61,338 nucleotides of DNA from Ichthyophonus hoferi (lineage: Eukaryota; Opisthokonta; Ichthyosporea; Ichthyophonida; Ichthyophonidae), in NCBI GenBank assembly GCA_002751075.1, contig NAOQ01000006.1:324149-385486 (forward strand), read 5' to 3'. Shown here piece by piece: positions 26,501 to 37,205 of the stretch; positions within the stretch are counted from its first letter, which is position 1; each line of letters begins with the position of its first letter. The translations under genes were made by a program, and so were the position numbers. The notes under the pieces are model-generated. The model made no database searches, was not told the DNA's origin, and was given only the letters and a program-made list of their open reading frames with translations.

Positions 26501-27023
26501 GTCAGAGTAAACTGTACCCCAGTGGTTATACAGGTACGGTTACCCACTATACCCTATATACTATATACACTATACGCTATGCACCATATAAACTATACAG
26601 TATACACTATATACTCTATGCATTATATTCACTATAAACTATATATACCATATACTATACATAGTCATAGAGTCTGTCTTTCCTTCCCTCACCCACTCCC
26701 TGCAGACATTGCAAGAATAATTTTGTTTTGTATGTACTTGGTATCTTTATTAATTACATCCTGAATAAGATCAAGGGCCCTTCTCTTTTCCCTTGGGTCA
26801 CTAAAATCAAAGACAACAACCAGCTAAATGTTGATGATACCCCCATGTAACCTCCCTCCCCTAGGTCCTAAATGAAATGAAGGACATACAGGGTCTGACT
26901 GACTACAAAGAGTGGTTGCTAAGGGAAACCCCGCCCAGTGAGACCCGCACTCGTTATATCAAAGCAATAGACGATTGTATGCAACCTCGCCGCGCCTCCC
27001 CCCTAGTTCCTCAAATGAAATGA
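17540..27023 (+). CDS. VIPAS39: VIPAS39/SPE-39, VPS33B partner in endolysosomal tethering
   Basis: Sixteen phase-compatible exons: 17540-17573, 17951-18038, 18210-18317, 19711-19825, 21287-21387, 22229-22290, 22808-22886, 23244-23364, 24221-24304, 24549-24683, 24953-25032, 25642-25738, 25915-25986, 26107-26214, 26444-26533, 26865-27023. The product is 510 residues (human about 493). Residues from about 185 onward follow vertebrate VIPAS39: DKLQLLDTA vs DKLQLLEEA, TLYYCCFYHYQ vs TLFYSCFYHYT, SSPIAIQKAFE vs SSPVNLKKTFK. The last exons also align without gaps. The known protein binds VPS33B, forms the CHEVI complex, and acts in late endosome/lysosome and lysosome-related organelle traffic. The N-terminal part is Ser/Pro-rich, with an NPF tripeptide (135-137) in an acidic patch and a short coiled-coil-like stretch. 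About 32 residues present in vertebrates after exon 8 are missing, where intron 8 carries microsatellites. Exons 1-6 rest on splice logic alone. Confidence 0.88.
22510..22755 (+). repeat. Polypyrimidine tract in VIPAS39 intron 6
   Basis: Around 245 bases almost entirely C and T on the plus strand, made of TCCCTCCCTCTC and CCTTCCCTT-type units. Open frames of up to 125 codons across it are low-complexity Ser/Leu/Pro and are not genes. The tract ends shortly before the acceptor of exon 7. Confidence 0.85.
22915..23235 (+). repeat. TATTATCCTACTA minisatellite in VIPAS39 intron 7
   Basis: Degenerate units of roughly 14 bases, such as CTTATTATCCTACTAT and CGTATTATCCTACTAA, fill most of the intron between exons 7 and 8. 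Exon 8 starts immediately after it at 23244. Confidence 0.8.
23850..24180 (+). repeat. AAT/AGT trinucleotide microsatellite in VIPAS39 intron 8
   Basis: Long runs of AATAGT, AATAAT and ACTAAT triplets occupy the second half of the intron before exon 9. Frames across it give poly-Asn/Ser or poly-Leu and are spurious. This intron is also where about 32 expected residues of VIPAS39 are missing. Confidence 0.9.
25055..25410 (+). repeat. 22-base satellite array in VIPAS39 intron 11
   Basis: About 15 tandem units of the form TATCTTACTATATATGATCT plus AT. Alternate units tend to end GATCTAT or GGCCTAT/GGCTTAT, which gives a 44-base higher-order period over part of the array. It lies wholly within the intron between exons 11 and 12. 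Confidence 0.85.
26540..26665 (+). repeat. TATACACTATA-type simple repeat in VIPAS39 intron 15
   Basis: Degenerate ACTATATACTATACAC units follow the donor of exon 15. This is low-complexity sequence with no coding capacity. Confidence 0.75.
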
Positions 27024-27120
27024 AAGACAGACAGGGCCTTAGTGAACACAAATACTGGTTGCTATGGGGAACCCTGCCTGGTGACAACTGCACTCGTTTT
27101 ATCCAAGCAATGACGATTGT
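26976..27120 (+). pseudogene. Decayed tandem copy of VIPAS39 last exon
   Basis: This stretch repeats 26839-26975: a pyrimidine tract with CCCCTAG, then AAATGAAATGA, GACAGGG, TGGTTGCTA, CTGCACTCGT and CAAGCAATGACGATTGT in the same order as in exon 16. The copies differ at many positions, and the second carries small length changes near its 5' end. Splicing to the matching acceptor in phase 0 would reach a stop within four codons. The functional reading frame of exon 16 runs into the start of this copy and takes its stop (27021-27023) from it, so the duplication set the present C-terminus. Confidence 0.75.
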
Positions 27121-28796
27121 TTGGTCCATCACCGTATTAGACGGGTGGCCTTCTTTAACTACCATCTCCAGACCAATCAGTTCCATGGAATATGCTTTTA
27201 CTTTTTTAGATATATTGAACATGTTGTATAATCGATCGTTTTAATTATAATTTATTTGAAAAGGCATTTTACTCTCTTTGAATAGGCCATTTCGTTTTAA
27301 AGCCCTTGATGGTTTTGGCATACTGCCATATTAGGCATCACATAATGTTGTACGTGACTATAAGGAACCAATCAGATGCATTCATTAAATTCATTTAAAA
27401 TAGGATGTGCATGTACTCTACCTCTAGTAACCACCACGCGTATCTTACAAGCCATTGATTGGATGATAGTCACATGTGAAGGATGTTCCAAACCACTTCC
27501 TGGGCCCCTTAGTGTACCCATACATAGTTAATTTTTAAGTTTTTTAGAAGTAATTAGCCGACCAGATGGGGAAATGTAATATGCGCTTCTATGGCCTTAT
27601 CTTATAACCAAATAATTGGCTGTGGCCTTATCAGGTCTGGATGTTTAGTGCTGGGTGAAAAGCCTACAATTTGTACAGCTATGGGTGTATTGGTGAGAGA
27701 TATAGCCAATAGCATCACACATAAATAAACACGTAGACTCACTATTTGTAACTATATCTAGGTCTTGGAATGCAATGATTCATGCACGGCCCAAATAAAG
27801 CAACCTGGTTTATTGATTATTGTATGATATCTAACGAATCATTGATATGTTCAGCCAAGGCTCATAGAGTAACGGCAGGTACGTGCTATGGGGATAGCTA
27901 TGACGCAATAAAGTCGTACCTGATAAGATAGGGAGTAATACCATTGGATGAAATAATGACAGTAGCATAGGATGGGTATATATGTAGCCAATCATATTCC
28001 TGGTTTTATTAAATATATATAGATCATGTTTAACCAACCAATTCACTGTCTGCTTTAGATTGTAGAGCAGGTGTATTGACTATTTGGTGTATAAAGAATG
28101 CTAGTGCTTCATTGGTTTTACGTTTATAGCTTTCAAAGAATTGGTAGGGAATTTTAAACACATCACGTCGATATAAGTCAGTGGACCAATGATTACTGGC
28201 AGGAAACCAGCCAATCAGGTCATTCATATGACGAGTCTACTTGTACAAGGATGATTTAACACTATAGAGTGGCGGTGTGCCATCATACCTACCAGATATA
28301 GTCTACCTACTAACATACAGGGATAGTGTATAAAATCTTTCACAATATATTTAAGTAAACAGTAAGCACGTTTTTCCTTTGGCACGTGGATGGCAGTTTA
28401 AAATATCCTAAGTAGGTAGTGGATTGGGTCTTAAAAATTATTTTCCGATCATATGGTGTTTAATTTAACTAATGGATTAATGGTGTAGGCCAATTGGCTG
28501 GCAATAAATGATTTGATTGGTGCAGGCCCTTCTTTCATACCTCTATTCCCCCCTCAAGTACATTATACATCCTTATTTAGGACTGTGTGTGACGATCTGA
28601 TTGGAAGATGCATGGGAGAAGAGGTCCACCACATACACTGGCTGTAATAATGTAGGCTAGAATCTGCGAAAAGGGCCAATAAACGCTAAGCATTTAGATA
28701 AAAGTAAAGATAGTAAGAGGATAACGGGCACAGAGATTGGGTAGCACTATATGTAATACAATGTATACTACGTCATGCAATATAAGATTAAACCTA
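27024..28796. other. Intergenic between convergent VIPAS39 and VAMP7
   Basis: Contains the duplicated exon copy, then about 1.6 kb dense in CCAAT/ATTGG pentamers. The 65-codon minus-strand frame at 28030-28227 looks somewhat protein-like (see its own entry). No terminator or poly(A) site could be fixed with confidence. Confidence 0.5.
28030..28227 (-). CDS. Short protein-like frame, unassigned
   Basis: A 65-codon frame from an ATG at 28227 to a stop at 28030. Residues such as WFPASNHWSTDLYRRDVFKI look more protein-like than other random frames nearby. It lies downstream of the VAMP7 stop on the same strand. It has no recognised family and no clear splice signals, and may be chance. Confidence 0.15.
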   Translation of the reverse strand: MNDLIGWFPASNHWSTDLYRRDVFKIPYQFFESYKRKTNEALAFFIHQIVNTPALQSKADSELVG

Positions 28797-30339
28797 TTAT
28801 AAAGCTCGTTGGCAGGCAGTAGAGGCACCCACCAATAGCATGAAGACCAACATAACCATCATCTTCACATTCTTCCACCAAGCCTGGCGACGCAGTGTAG
28901 AGGTCCCCCTCTTAAACTGCATTCCCTGTTCATTGAGAGTATCTGTACGCCCTACCAAGAGGTGGATATGTTCTCCTCGCTGCAATACCTTTTCTGTATA
29001 GGAGGTAGAATCCAACATGTCAATGGCCATCATTCACCTCACAATAAATCTTACCAAGGTGCATAGCAACCAGCTATACAGCTATTGGTTCTAGTCTATA
29101 ATAAAAGACCCTGCAACCTACAGCATGCCAATCCACCAATCAATACCTACCGATATTCTCCACCATAACCTTCTTGACTTCATCTATCTCGCCTTGTACC
29201 TGAACCCTATTGGTTAGTTCCTGGTGTGCTAGCCAACATAGCTATAAAGGAAAAGAGAAAGAGATGGAGATGGAGAGGAGGGAGGGAGGGAGAGGGAGAG
29301 GGTGATGTCCACACTTTCACAAGGAGTGATAACCAGTCATCTTGAATGCACCAATACAATCTAATCATTGTTTCCTGCACTCCTCTCTTTTCCCTTCTCT
29401 ATGCACTTACCTATTACCATACCACCCCCACCGCTATATTCCCCTACTTAGTATTTATACATAAACCATGTGACCTATCAGAGCCCATAGCAAAGCCTAT
29501 CTACCATACCCGTCCCTTCCTCTCCCTCTCCAACATCCTACCTGTAGTATGCGGTCGGCATTAGGGTTAAAGCTATAATAGTCCATCTGGTGCTGCAGTA
29601 CCTTGCCAAACTCGGTGTTAAGGGAATAGGCAGGAGCAGTTAGGGCCCTAGGTCCTACTAAAGATATAAACCTCGAGTGAATATCCTCTAGGAAGGAGAA
29701 GGCTAGGCGACGGGGGAAGGTCTCATCGGCCATACACAGGTACACTATACCATCATAAACAGTATAGTGGAACACATACCTATGTCAGAGGGCATGCAAA
29801 CAGTCATTATTAGTCTGTGGCTGTATGTGTAACCATTATTATATATTTTTGACCATCGTCCTCCAAATATATATAGGATTGAGTAAATTAGCCAGGTCCC
29901 TAGTTCTATTAGTAATGCATGTGTGGTTGTGAATATACCTTCCCATATATCTAAAAACAATCTTGTCATTATAGTGTATATATTTTGTATATTATATGGT
30001 GTATACAGTGCATATGGTAATATAGCGTATATAGTGAATATAATGTATATAGTGTATGAGTTTATATAGTGTATGCAGCGTATATAATGTATATATTGTG
30101 TATGATAGTGTGTAAGTGCATTCTCTCGTATTAATTTTCCTTTTTACCCGTAGTTTACATTTATATATATGCACTCTTTCCTCAGCCCTTTACCTATCGT
30201 ATATGTATGACATCTTAGTATCATAGTTAGGTAATTTCTCCAAGATTATCTTTGTTATCTGAGGGAAGTTTCCAGTACTATTGGTGTACTCGGCCAGGAT
30301 AGTAAGGCCATTAGCGACCACCGAGTAGATAATAGGCAT
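28797..30339 (-). CDS. VAMP7: VAMP7, longin-type R-SNARE
   Basis: Four phase-compatible exons: 30339-30194 (start), 29779-29542, 29199-29151 and 28993-28797 (stop), giving 209 residues (human 220). Residues 1-110 form a longin domain: FHYTVYDGIVYLCMADE compares with human FHYICQDRIVYLCITDD, and TAPAYSLNTEFGKVL with TALPYAMNSEFSSVL. The SNARE motif follows at about 125-180, with the zero-layer arginine conserved as R150 in VLQRGEH, so it is an R-SNARE. WWKNVK precedes a short C-terminal membrane anchor (about 189-205). VAMP7 drives fusion at late endosomes, lysosomes and the plasma membrane, and the longin domain regulates it. VIPAS39, another endolysosomal factor, is its convergent neighbour. 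Confidence 0.92.
29985..30170 (-). repeat. TATA/GTATA simple repeat in VAMP7 intron 1
   Basis: Degenerate GTATATAGTG units lie within the intron between exons 1 and 2. They produce only spurious Tyr/Thr/Leu frames. Confidence 0.7.
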
Positions 30340-30679
30340 GGTGACTGTTATATAATGAGAGAGGTTGTTATGTATGTAGTTTATAATAATTATGATGTAC
30401 CAAACTTATAGTCTTCCTATAGGGTGAGCTTGTAATTCTTATCAGCTGTGAGCCTAAATTTTAGCGCGAGATATACGAGATATATTGGGATATATTGTGA
30501 TATATTGCAATAGATAGAGAAAGACAGATAAGGCTATGGAATGGATGCAAGATAAAAACTAAGCCAAACAATTTATGGAATATGAGTTATAAAATATGAA
30601 ACACAATATCTTCTTATTTAGTTAGAGAAAGGTATTGAAAAAATAATAAACGTTATTGGAATGATAGCAATAAGAAATT
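30340..30679. other. VAMP7 upstream region
   Basis: Expected promoter side of VAMP7, transcribed leftwards. AT-rich with a few GATATATTG units near 30475-30510. No specific control element could be supported. Confidence 0.4.
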
Positions 30680-31110
30680 TATTTAAACAGGCATATTTAA
30701 TTAATTTAGTACTTCTTTATACAGCTATAATTATTTATTAATATTGGCAATTATTATTACATATCTAGCCTGTAGAAATGGTTGGTGTTATCTAGTGTGT
30801 TAAATGCCAATATAAGATAATTGATCAAAATTGAATCAGCCAATGGCAGAGGTCCTACAACTATATTTAAGCCATTTCAGATTAAATGCTTTCAGTCTAG
30901 GTAGCTCATTACTCAGGCATCCTACCTTAAGACAAGTCCTGCTGAATTGTTTAATAATAGAAATATGTCTTGGTATATCTGTACTCCATACATGCAGAGA
31001 GATACGTTTAAACGCTTCTTAATTTGGTATGCCACCTTCTAAACGAATATAGGCCACAGAGACAACTTTTATCTCCATTTATGATTTTCAAAACGGTAAC
31101 AGAGGAAGCT
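30680..31110 (+). repeat. Dispersed repeat R1, copy B
   Basis: Direct-orientation copy with the landmarks TTTAATTAATTTAG, ATCTAGCCTG, TTGATCAAAATTGAATCAGC, CAATGGCAGAGGTCCT, AAGACAAGTCCTGCTGAA and TTCTAAACGAATATAGG. It appears continuous, without the insertions seen in copies A and D. The 63-codon frame at 30831-31022 is part of the repeat. Confidence 0.65.
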
Positions 31111-31589
31111 TAAATAGTTTATCATGTCACAAAACCTGTTGATTCACAAATACCCAAATCTATTCATACTAACCTTAAATTTATCTACTGACCTTTACAC
31201 GTGGCAAATCAATTTCATACATTTATACTGTCCTTGAATCTACATTTGAATTAGCATTTCCAGCTTCAAAGTGACACCAAAGTAACGTGCAAAGCCACTG
31301 GGCAACACCCACATATCACCTTACTGCCAGAGTCTACAATGGAGTCAAAGTTAGAGCCAGAGCCAGAGTCTGCAAGAACATTTAAGAAATAATTTGGTCA
31401 ACTGTCTTTATTTTTTTTTTATACCTTGAATGCCATGCCACAGTCACTTCTAAATGATAACAGGAAGTAACCTATTCATTTAGTGAGCCACAAACCTAGA
31501 GCTAAATAAGCACTACATTTAGGTTCTTTTCATACTTCTTTTTCATATTTTTATGGCTTAGGTAGAATAATCCATCTAGGCCAAGGAAG

Positions 31590-32070
31590 AATGTTAAAAC
31601 AAGCCTTTTTAATTAATATAGGTATTTGCTTATATAGCTCTATTAATATAGTATTGTTGGCAATTACTATTACATATGTAGCCTGGAAAAATAACTGGTG
31701 CAATCTATCGGTGTTACATGCCAATCCAAAACGATTGATCAAAATTGAATCAGCCAATGGCAGAGGCCCTGCGATTTTACAGTAAGCCATTTCAGATCGT
31801 ATGCTTTGGGGATCCAGATAACACATTGCTTAGGCATTCTGAATAAGACAAGTCCTGCTAACTTGCATATTATTAAAAATCTGTCTTAGCATGTCTGTAT
31901 TCTATGCATCCAAAGGGACACGTTAAAATGCCTCCTAATTTGGCATTCTCTTCCCTTCTAAACGAATATAGGTCACAGGAATGCACCTATATTTACTTAT
32001 TATTTCAAACAAGATAGCACAGAAAGCTTAAATAGTATATCATAATCACAAAACCTGAGAATGCTATTAA
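31590..32070 (+). repeat. Dispersed repeat R1, copy C
   Basis: A second direct copy, about 900 bases after copy B. It shares CAAAATTGAATCAGCCAATG, CAGAGGCCCTGCG, GACAAGTCCTGCTAAC and TTCTAAACGAATATAGGTCA with its sisters. Frames on both strands here (31551-31826, 31591-31785) are products of the repeat. Confidence 0.65.
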
Positions 32071-33185
32071 GTCAACTTCTATGCTTTATGTGCAGTGAAT
32101 TTACAAAATGAATATTTATTTAGGCGTATGGATGTGACACCCCAAACACGCCAGCATGAGGTAGATGATGTAGTTGTTAAAACACCCATGCTAAAAATAA
32201 ATGTGATACAATTTAAAGCTTAATTTAAACTCTTCCATGTGCCTTTTAACTATATTATCTTGGTATTATTATTCTTTTCTTTTTAAGTAATATATGTTTA
32301 GTTTTGTTTGAATTTGTTTCTCTGCATCTTTTGATTTATTTATTTATAATTATGTAAAGTTCCAACTATTTAATTGTTTTATTAAAAATGGAGTTGCTAT
32401 TTGATTTTATTCAGATATACAAACTTTGTATTCTATGTTTTTTTTTCCATAAAAATAATAATTGTATAGGTATATTGTTTTTTTTTATAAAAACTTATTT
32501 TATGTGATTTATGCATTCTTTCATACGAGCCTACTATTCAATGTTGTTGAATTATAGTAACACATTCAATATTTGGATAATTATCTGGTTCAATGACTAT
32601 GCACAAATTATTATTACGAGAAGAATTTGACTTAAATAGAATCAAATCTAGTGGAGTGATTTGGAGGGTAAATGTTTCTTCACATGTATGAGACAAGTTC
32701 TTGTCGCCGTATTCTGTATGCTAAACTGCAATCGTGGTATTCTCTTATGAATTTACGCCAAACCTTAATCTTTTCAAATTGTCGTTATTAACAGAGATAG
32801 ATGCCTTGGCAATATACACAGTACCAATAGTAGTAGGAATGTGTATGTCGTAAATGGAGATATGCTAATATTTGCTCTTGTTCTATTTTTCGTTCTTCTG
32901 TTTCTAGGTTGGTTTTCCTTTTGAGCCTATTCATACTCTCTTTCTTAAGGTAATTAATTATTTTTATTTTCATTCCTCTAATCGGATGCCTGCCGCTATA
33001 TTTGGTTTATTGATACTTCTCCTTTCTTTTCTTTTTGTGTTTAGAACCGTTCCTTTTATTCTTGCCGCACTTTGTTTATCGTGGGTGTTAACCATGCATT
33101 AACCCCTGCATGGCTGTAGTTGACATAGCTATATACGCTTTCAGTGGTTGATTTGGCGGTTAAGCTCTGCTTTTTGGAGAGCCAA
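32071..33185. other. Intergenic, AT-rich
   Basis: No gene recognised. Near 33075-33105 there is GTGGGTGTTAACCATGCATT followed by AACCCCTGCATGG. This can fold as a CCATGCA/TGCATGG hairpin and shares its core with the ends of the 14361-15107 element. Confidence 0.4.
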
Positions 33186-33189
33186 TCAA

Positions 33190-33535
33190 TTGGTCTCCGG
33201 CGAGGTAAATATGCAATAAATTTAAGAAGTTTGATTGCTGGATCATGCTCCCGAGGCGAAGGTAGGCAATTTCATAAAGTAAAAATGTCCGATTGGTTAG
33301 CAGGAACAAGATATTAATTGGTACTACGACAATTTATTTTATGCCATCCAATCATTACTTGCCAATGATTTGAAAGAAAATGTAATGAATTCAAGCAGTT
33401 TGCTGAATCATGCACCTGAAAGCCACGGTAATCAATTTTATTAAGTGCATATATCTACTTGGTACAATAAAAAGATATTAATCCGTACATTAAATAGTCA
33501 TAATTTTTAATTTGCGTCATCTAAGCAACACATCA
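33190..33535 (+). repeat. Diverged tandem duplication, period about 165 bases
   Basis: Unit 1 (about 33190-33355) and unit 2 (about 33356-33535) share, in order, a GCAATAAATTTAAGAAGTTT-like block, TTGCTGGATCATGC, GGCAATTT, ATTGGT and AAGATATTAAT. They differ at many bases. No coding capacity. Confidence 0.55.
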
Positions 33536-35183
33536 ACATACATTTATACATTTATTACTATTATTTTCACATTTAACATACTATTAACTTTAACATTTAC
33601 TACATCCTACAACTTGATTACTACATTCACGTTTATTGTACCATTTGTCTTCCCGTCATTTTTATCTGTACACATGACACCACAGCAACCTATGAAAGGC
33701 AATTGGTATTAGTACCTGCATATTCCTTCCATTTGCCTATTAAGCTATGGGTAGGTATTAGTATTATTACAAGAGCATATATATAGGCATATGCACTTAC
33801 ACCCAAAAGGTCCATGTAAATACTGTTTTACATTACATCAAAATGCTATATTTAGTAAGTATAAAAAGATTTTCAAAGAGACAGATTGGAAAATATTGAT
33901 TGTAGAGATACTAAATGAAGGCTATACATTTTTTATTCTAAATTCTCTGTTTTCAATAGTCGACTGCCATCTTGAGCATGGGAGAGATACTTACTACACA
34001 AGCTGAAATAGACACGCGCTTTTTGCAATTTCAAACTGCCATAGATTATTTACACTTTATTATAAAGTCATTTATCATCAACTTAATCTATTAATTATAG
34101 AATTGTTCCAGACTTTCATGTATAGTCGTCAGTCCAGATAAGTTAATTGTAGAATTCTTTGATAATTTAATCTATATACTAATCCCATGAGACCTCAGTA
34201 GCTATAATATCATATTAAGAGCTAAATTGGCATAATAAGACTGATACTCCTTTACATTTAATTATGTTTCTAAACATAGTACATACTAGCTACCATAAAT
34301 TTAATTTATGTTGCAAGATCATTCAACTTTGAATGAATCAGGTGCATCCATTACTCAGGTATCCATGTCAATGCAATCTGCCATGCGTACCTCCTCCTGG
34401 TATTGAGCAATACATGCTCTAATCCAATTGGTCAGTGTACCCTCATCCAGAGTGTAACTGTACAGTATGTGCTTAGGTCAATCATCATTCACTCTTTAGG
34501 ATGACCAACACGGGCCTAATCTATAAGTCATTTTACACACCCTACTAACCCCATCATTCTTTTAACAATAATGCATTCTTACAGACTTATAATGCCAATA
34601 ACCCTCCTATACTCTGACCGAATGGTATTCTCATTAATTTACTTTGTTTTAGTTGGGATTTAAGATTTATTATCAAAATATTGCGTGAAAATAATACTTA
34701 AATTGTGTTGCTATTCTAAGGAGTAAGTGACTGAAAATCTAAATGGCCCATATGATTCCTGGCATAGTCTGATAAAAACTAGCCTAAAAATTGATACAAT
34801 GAACATGAAATAAGTAATTCAAATACGTATTTTATAATAAATTTAATACCCAGTAACATCTTATAATTCTATCATTACCAGTCACACTAACTGTAGTCTC
34901 ATTAATTAGAAAAAGTCATAGGAAATGATTGGTTTTTAATTACTCCTCTTTAAATACATAACTTACGTTATAAGAATGGCATTTTGGATTATAATTATTA
35001 GGTTGCTTTATATTAGCATGACTGAGTAGGATGTTATTTGCTATCACAAAAAAGAATTTACTTTTTCCCAAAAATTCTATCTGACACATCATACCAATGT
35101 ATCAACGTAGTACTTAAAGCAAAATATATAGACTAGATGGTATATGATAGTGTTACACGACAATCAGAAGAGGGTAAGGGTGG
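33536..35183. other. Intergenic, downstream of MSH4
   Basis: AT-rich. Frames of 66-71 codons at 33512-33712 and 33791-34006 have no recognisable family or splice context. The MSH4 3' end should lie in the right part of this stretch. Confidence 0.4.
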
Positions 35184-36918
35184 TTACTTGATAGGAATAC
35201 TGCACATTTGATTGGCCAAGGCTGCCTTGGCTCGCTGCTTCCTAAGGGCCTTAGAGCAGGAAGTGAATAGTCAATAGAAGAGGAAGGGGGATATATAAAA
35301 GATTAATAGTAGGAAAGAGCACATGGTACATAGCGGATGGCAGATAAAATTAAGTGAAAGATACAATTAAATACAGGTTGAAATATGTATAAAAGTTATG
35401 ATAAGTTATCAATGGTGATGGCTACGGAGGGTGAATGAATTGTTGCCAAAAAGATTTAAGGAAAAGAAATACTTAGTGAAAAAGAATATATAGTGTTTAT
35501 ATCAATTCGTGCGAGTGTATAATGTACTAATGTATATATTTGTGACTTTATTTGTATATATGTATGCATGTAAAAAACGCTATGGTTGAAAACAGCATGA
35601 AAAGAAAAAATGCCTTGTTAGAGAGTAATAGTAATATTTATTTGAAGAATAAATGAGTAAAAAAAAGAAAGAGTATAAGAATATAAAAGAAATAAAAACA
35701 AAAACAAAATATAGGTAGGACAGGCAGACAAATTAGAATTACATACAGGAGTGATGACATTTCTCTCTAACTGTTGCTGTCTCATAAGGTCAGAAATATC
35801 CCTGGCTCCCTCTAACACAGAGGGGGGAAACCCCGATAATGCAGCTAAATTGATAGCTAGTGGGTATAGAGGTTAGCAGGGAACAAGCATGACGTGCATA
35901 TCCCATTATAAGGCTATTATTGGAAAACATTGGCTAATGGTTACATAGAATATTACATGTTATTACATAATTTTACAATGTATTATATAATATACGTGAT
36001 ATTACAAACTATTACATGGTATTATATGGTATTAAAAAATATTAAATGATATAGCATAGTATTAGGTATGAGGGTATGTTCACCGCAACGGCTCTGTGAG
36101 TCAACCCCAGGCATAATCTTGTGTGTTAGTTTCAACCGCTGGCAACCTACACTAAGCTGGCCTTCCATCTGTGTATACATATTTTTACATATATGTGTGT
36201 ATGTGCATAAGGTTACGCATGTGTGTGTCAGACTAAAGCCAGCCAGCTAGTGCTAAGACCACTATATGAATATATCTGCAGACCTGTTATCAATATAGCA
36301 TCCACACATAGTACTATGGCCTGTCGTAAACATTCTCCAATCCTTATACACATTGCCTCTTTATCTTTGTATCAGCATGTAAATCTTAAGCTAAATATAA
36401 ACACACAGTTTCTGTTGTATTTACATTTAATTTTGAATCTTTATTAAACAGAATATAAATATCTAAATTTTTCTATTTATTTCATTTGTACCTGTACATT
36501 ATTGTTCTAAACTTTCAAGACAATACTAAGTTATAAAGTATAATCACAAAAACTTTAATATATACTAATAATATATAAAGATATATATAGTAGTTTACTT
36601 TATTTATTATAAAACCTAATCATCTTCTCCATTTTAATTAAAAATATGCTGAAAAAGATATTTTAAGGGTTGTAACAATATAGAAAAGCAAAAAACCATT
36701 GGAATGCTGTAGAGGTAATTCATTGGTAAATTCAGAAGAGAAAGTAATATAAAGATAGAGCATAAAATCATTTTTTAAAACAATAGACAACATAAAAATA
36801 ATAAGAAAACAGACATTGAAATAAGAAAACTGTAGAATAGGTTAGGAAGTTACTATAGTGATATAGGAGAGTGGAAAGAGATGGAACGGGAGGTTATATA
36901 TATTGTAATGTATGTGGT

Positions 36919-36950
<32 letters not shown>

Positions 36951-37167
36951 NNNNNNNNNNNNNNNNNNNNNNNNNNNNNNNNNNNNNNNNNNNNNNNNNN
37001 NNNNNNNNNNNNNNNNNNNNNNNNNNNNNNNNNNNNNNNNNNNNNNNNNNNNNNNNNNNNNNNNNNNNNNNNNNNNNNNNNNNNNNNNNNNNNNNNNNNN
37101 NNNNNNNNNNNNNNNNNNNNNNNNNNNNNNNNNNNNNNNNNNNNNNNNNNNNNNNAATGTATGTGGT

Positions 37168-37205
<38 letters not shown>

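Noticed and set aside
26975-27244. Plus and minus frames of about 88 codons over the VIPAS39 3' end
   Set aside because: They are readings of the decayed second copy of exon 16, not separate genes.
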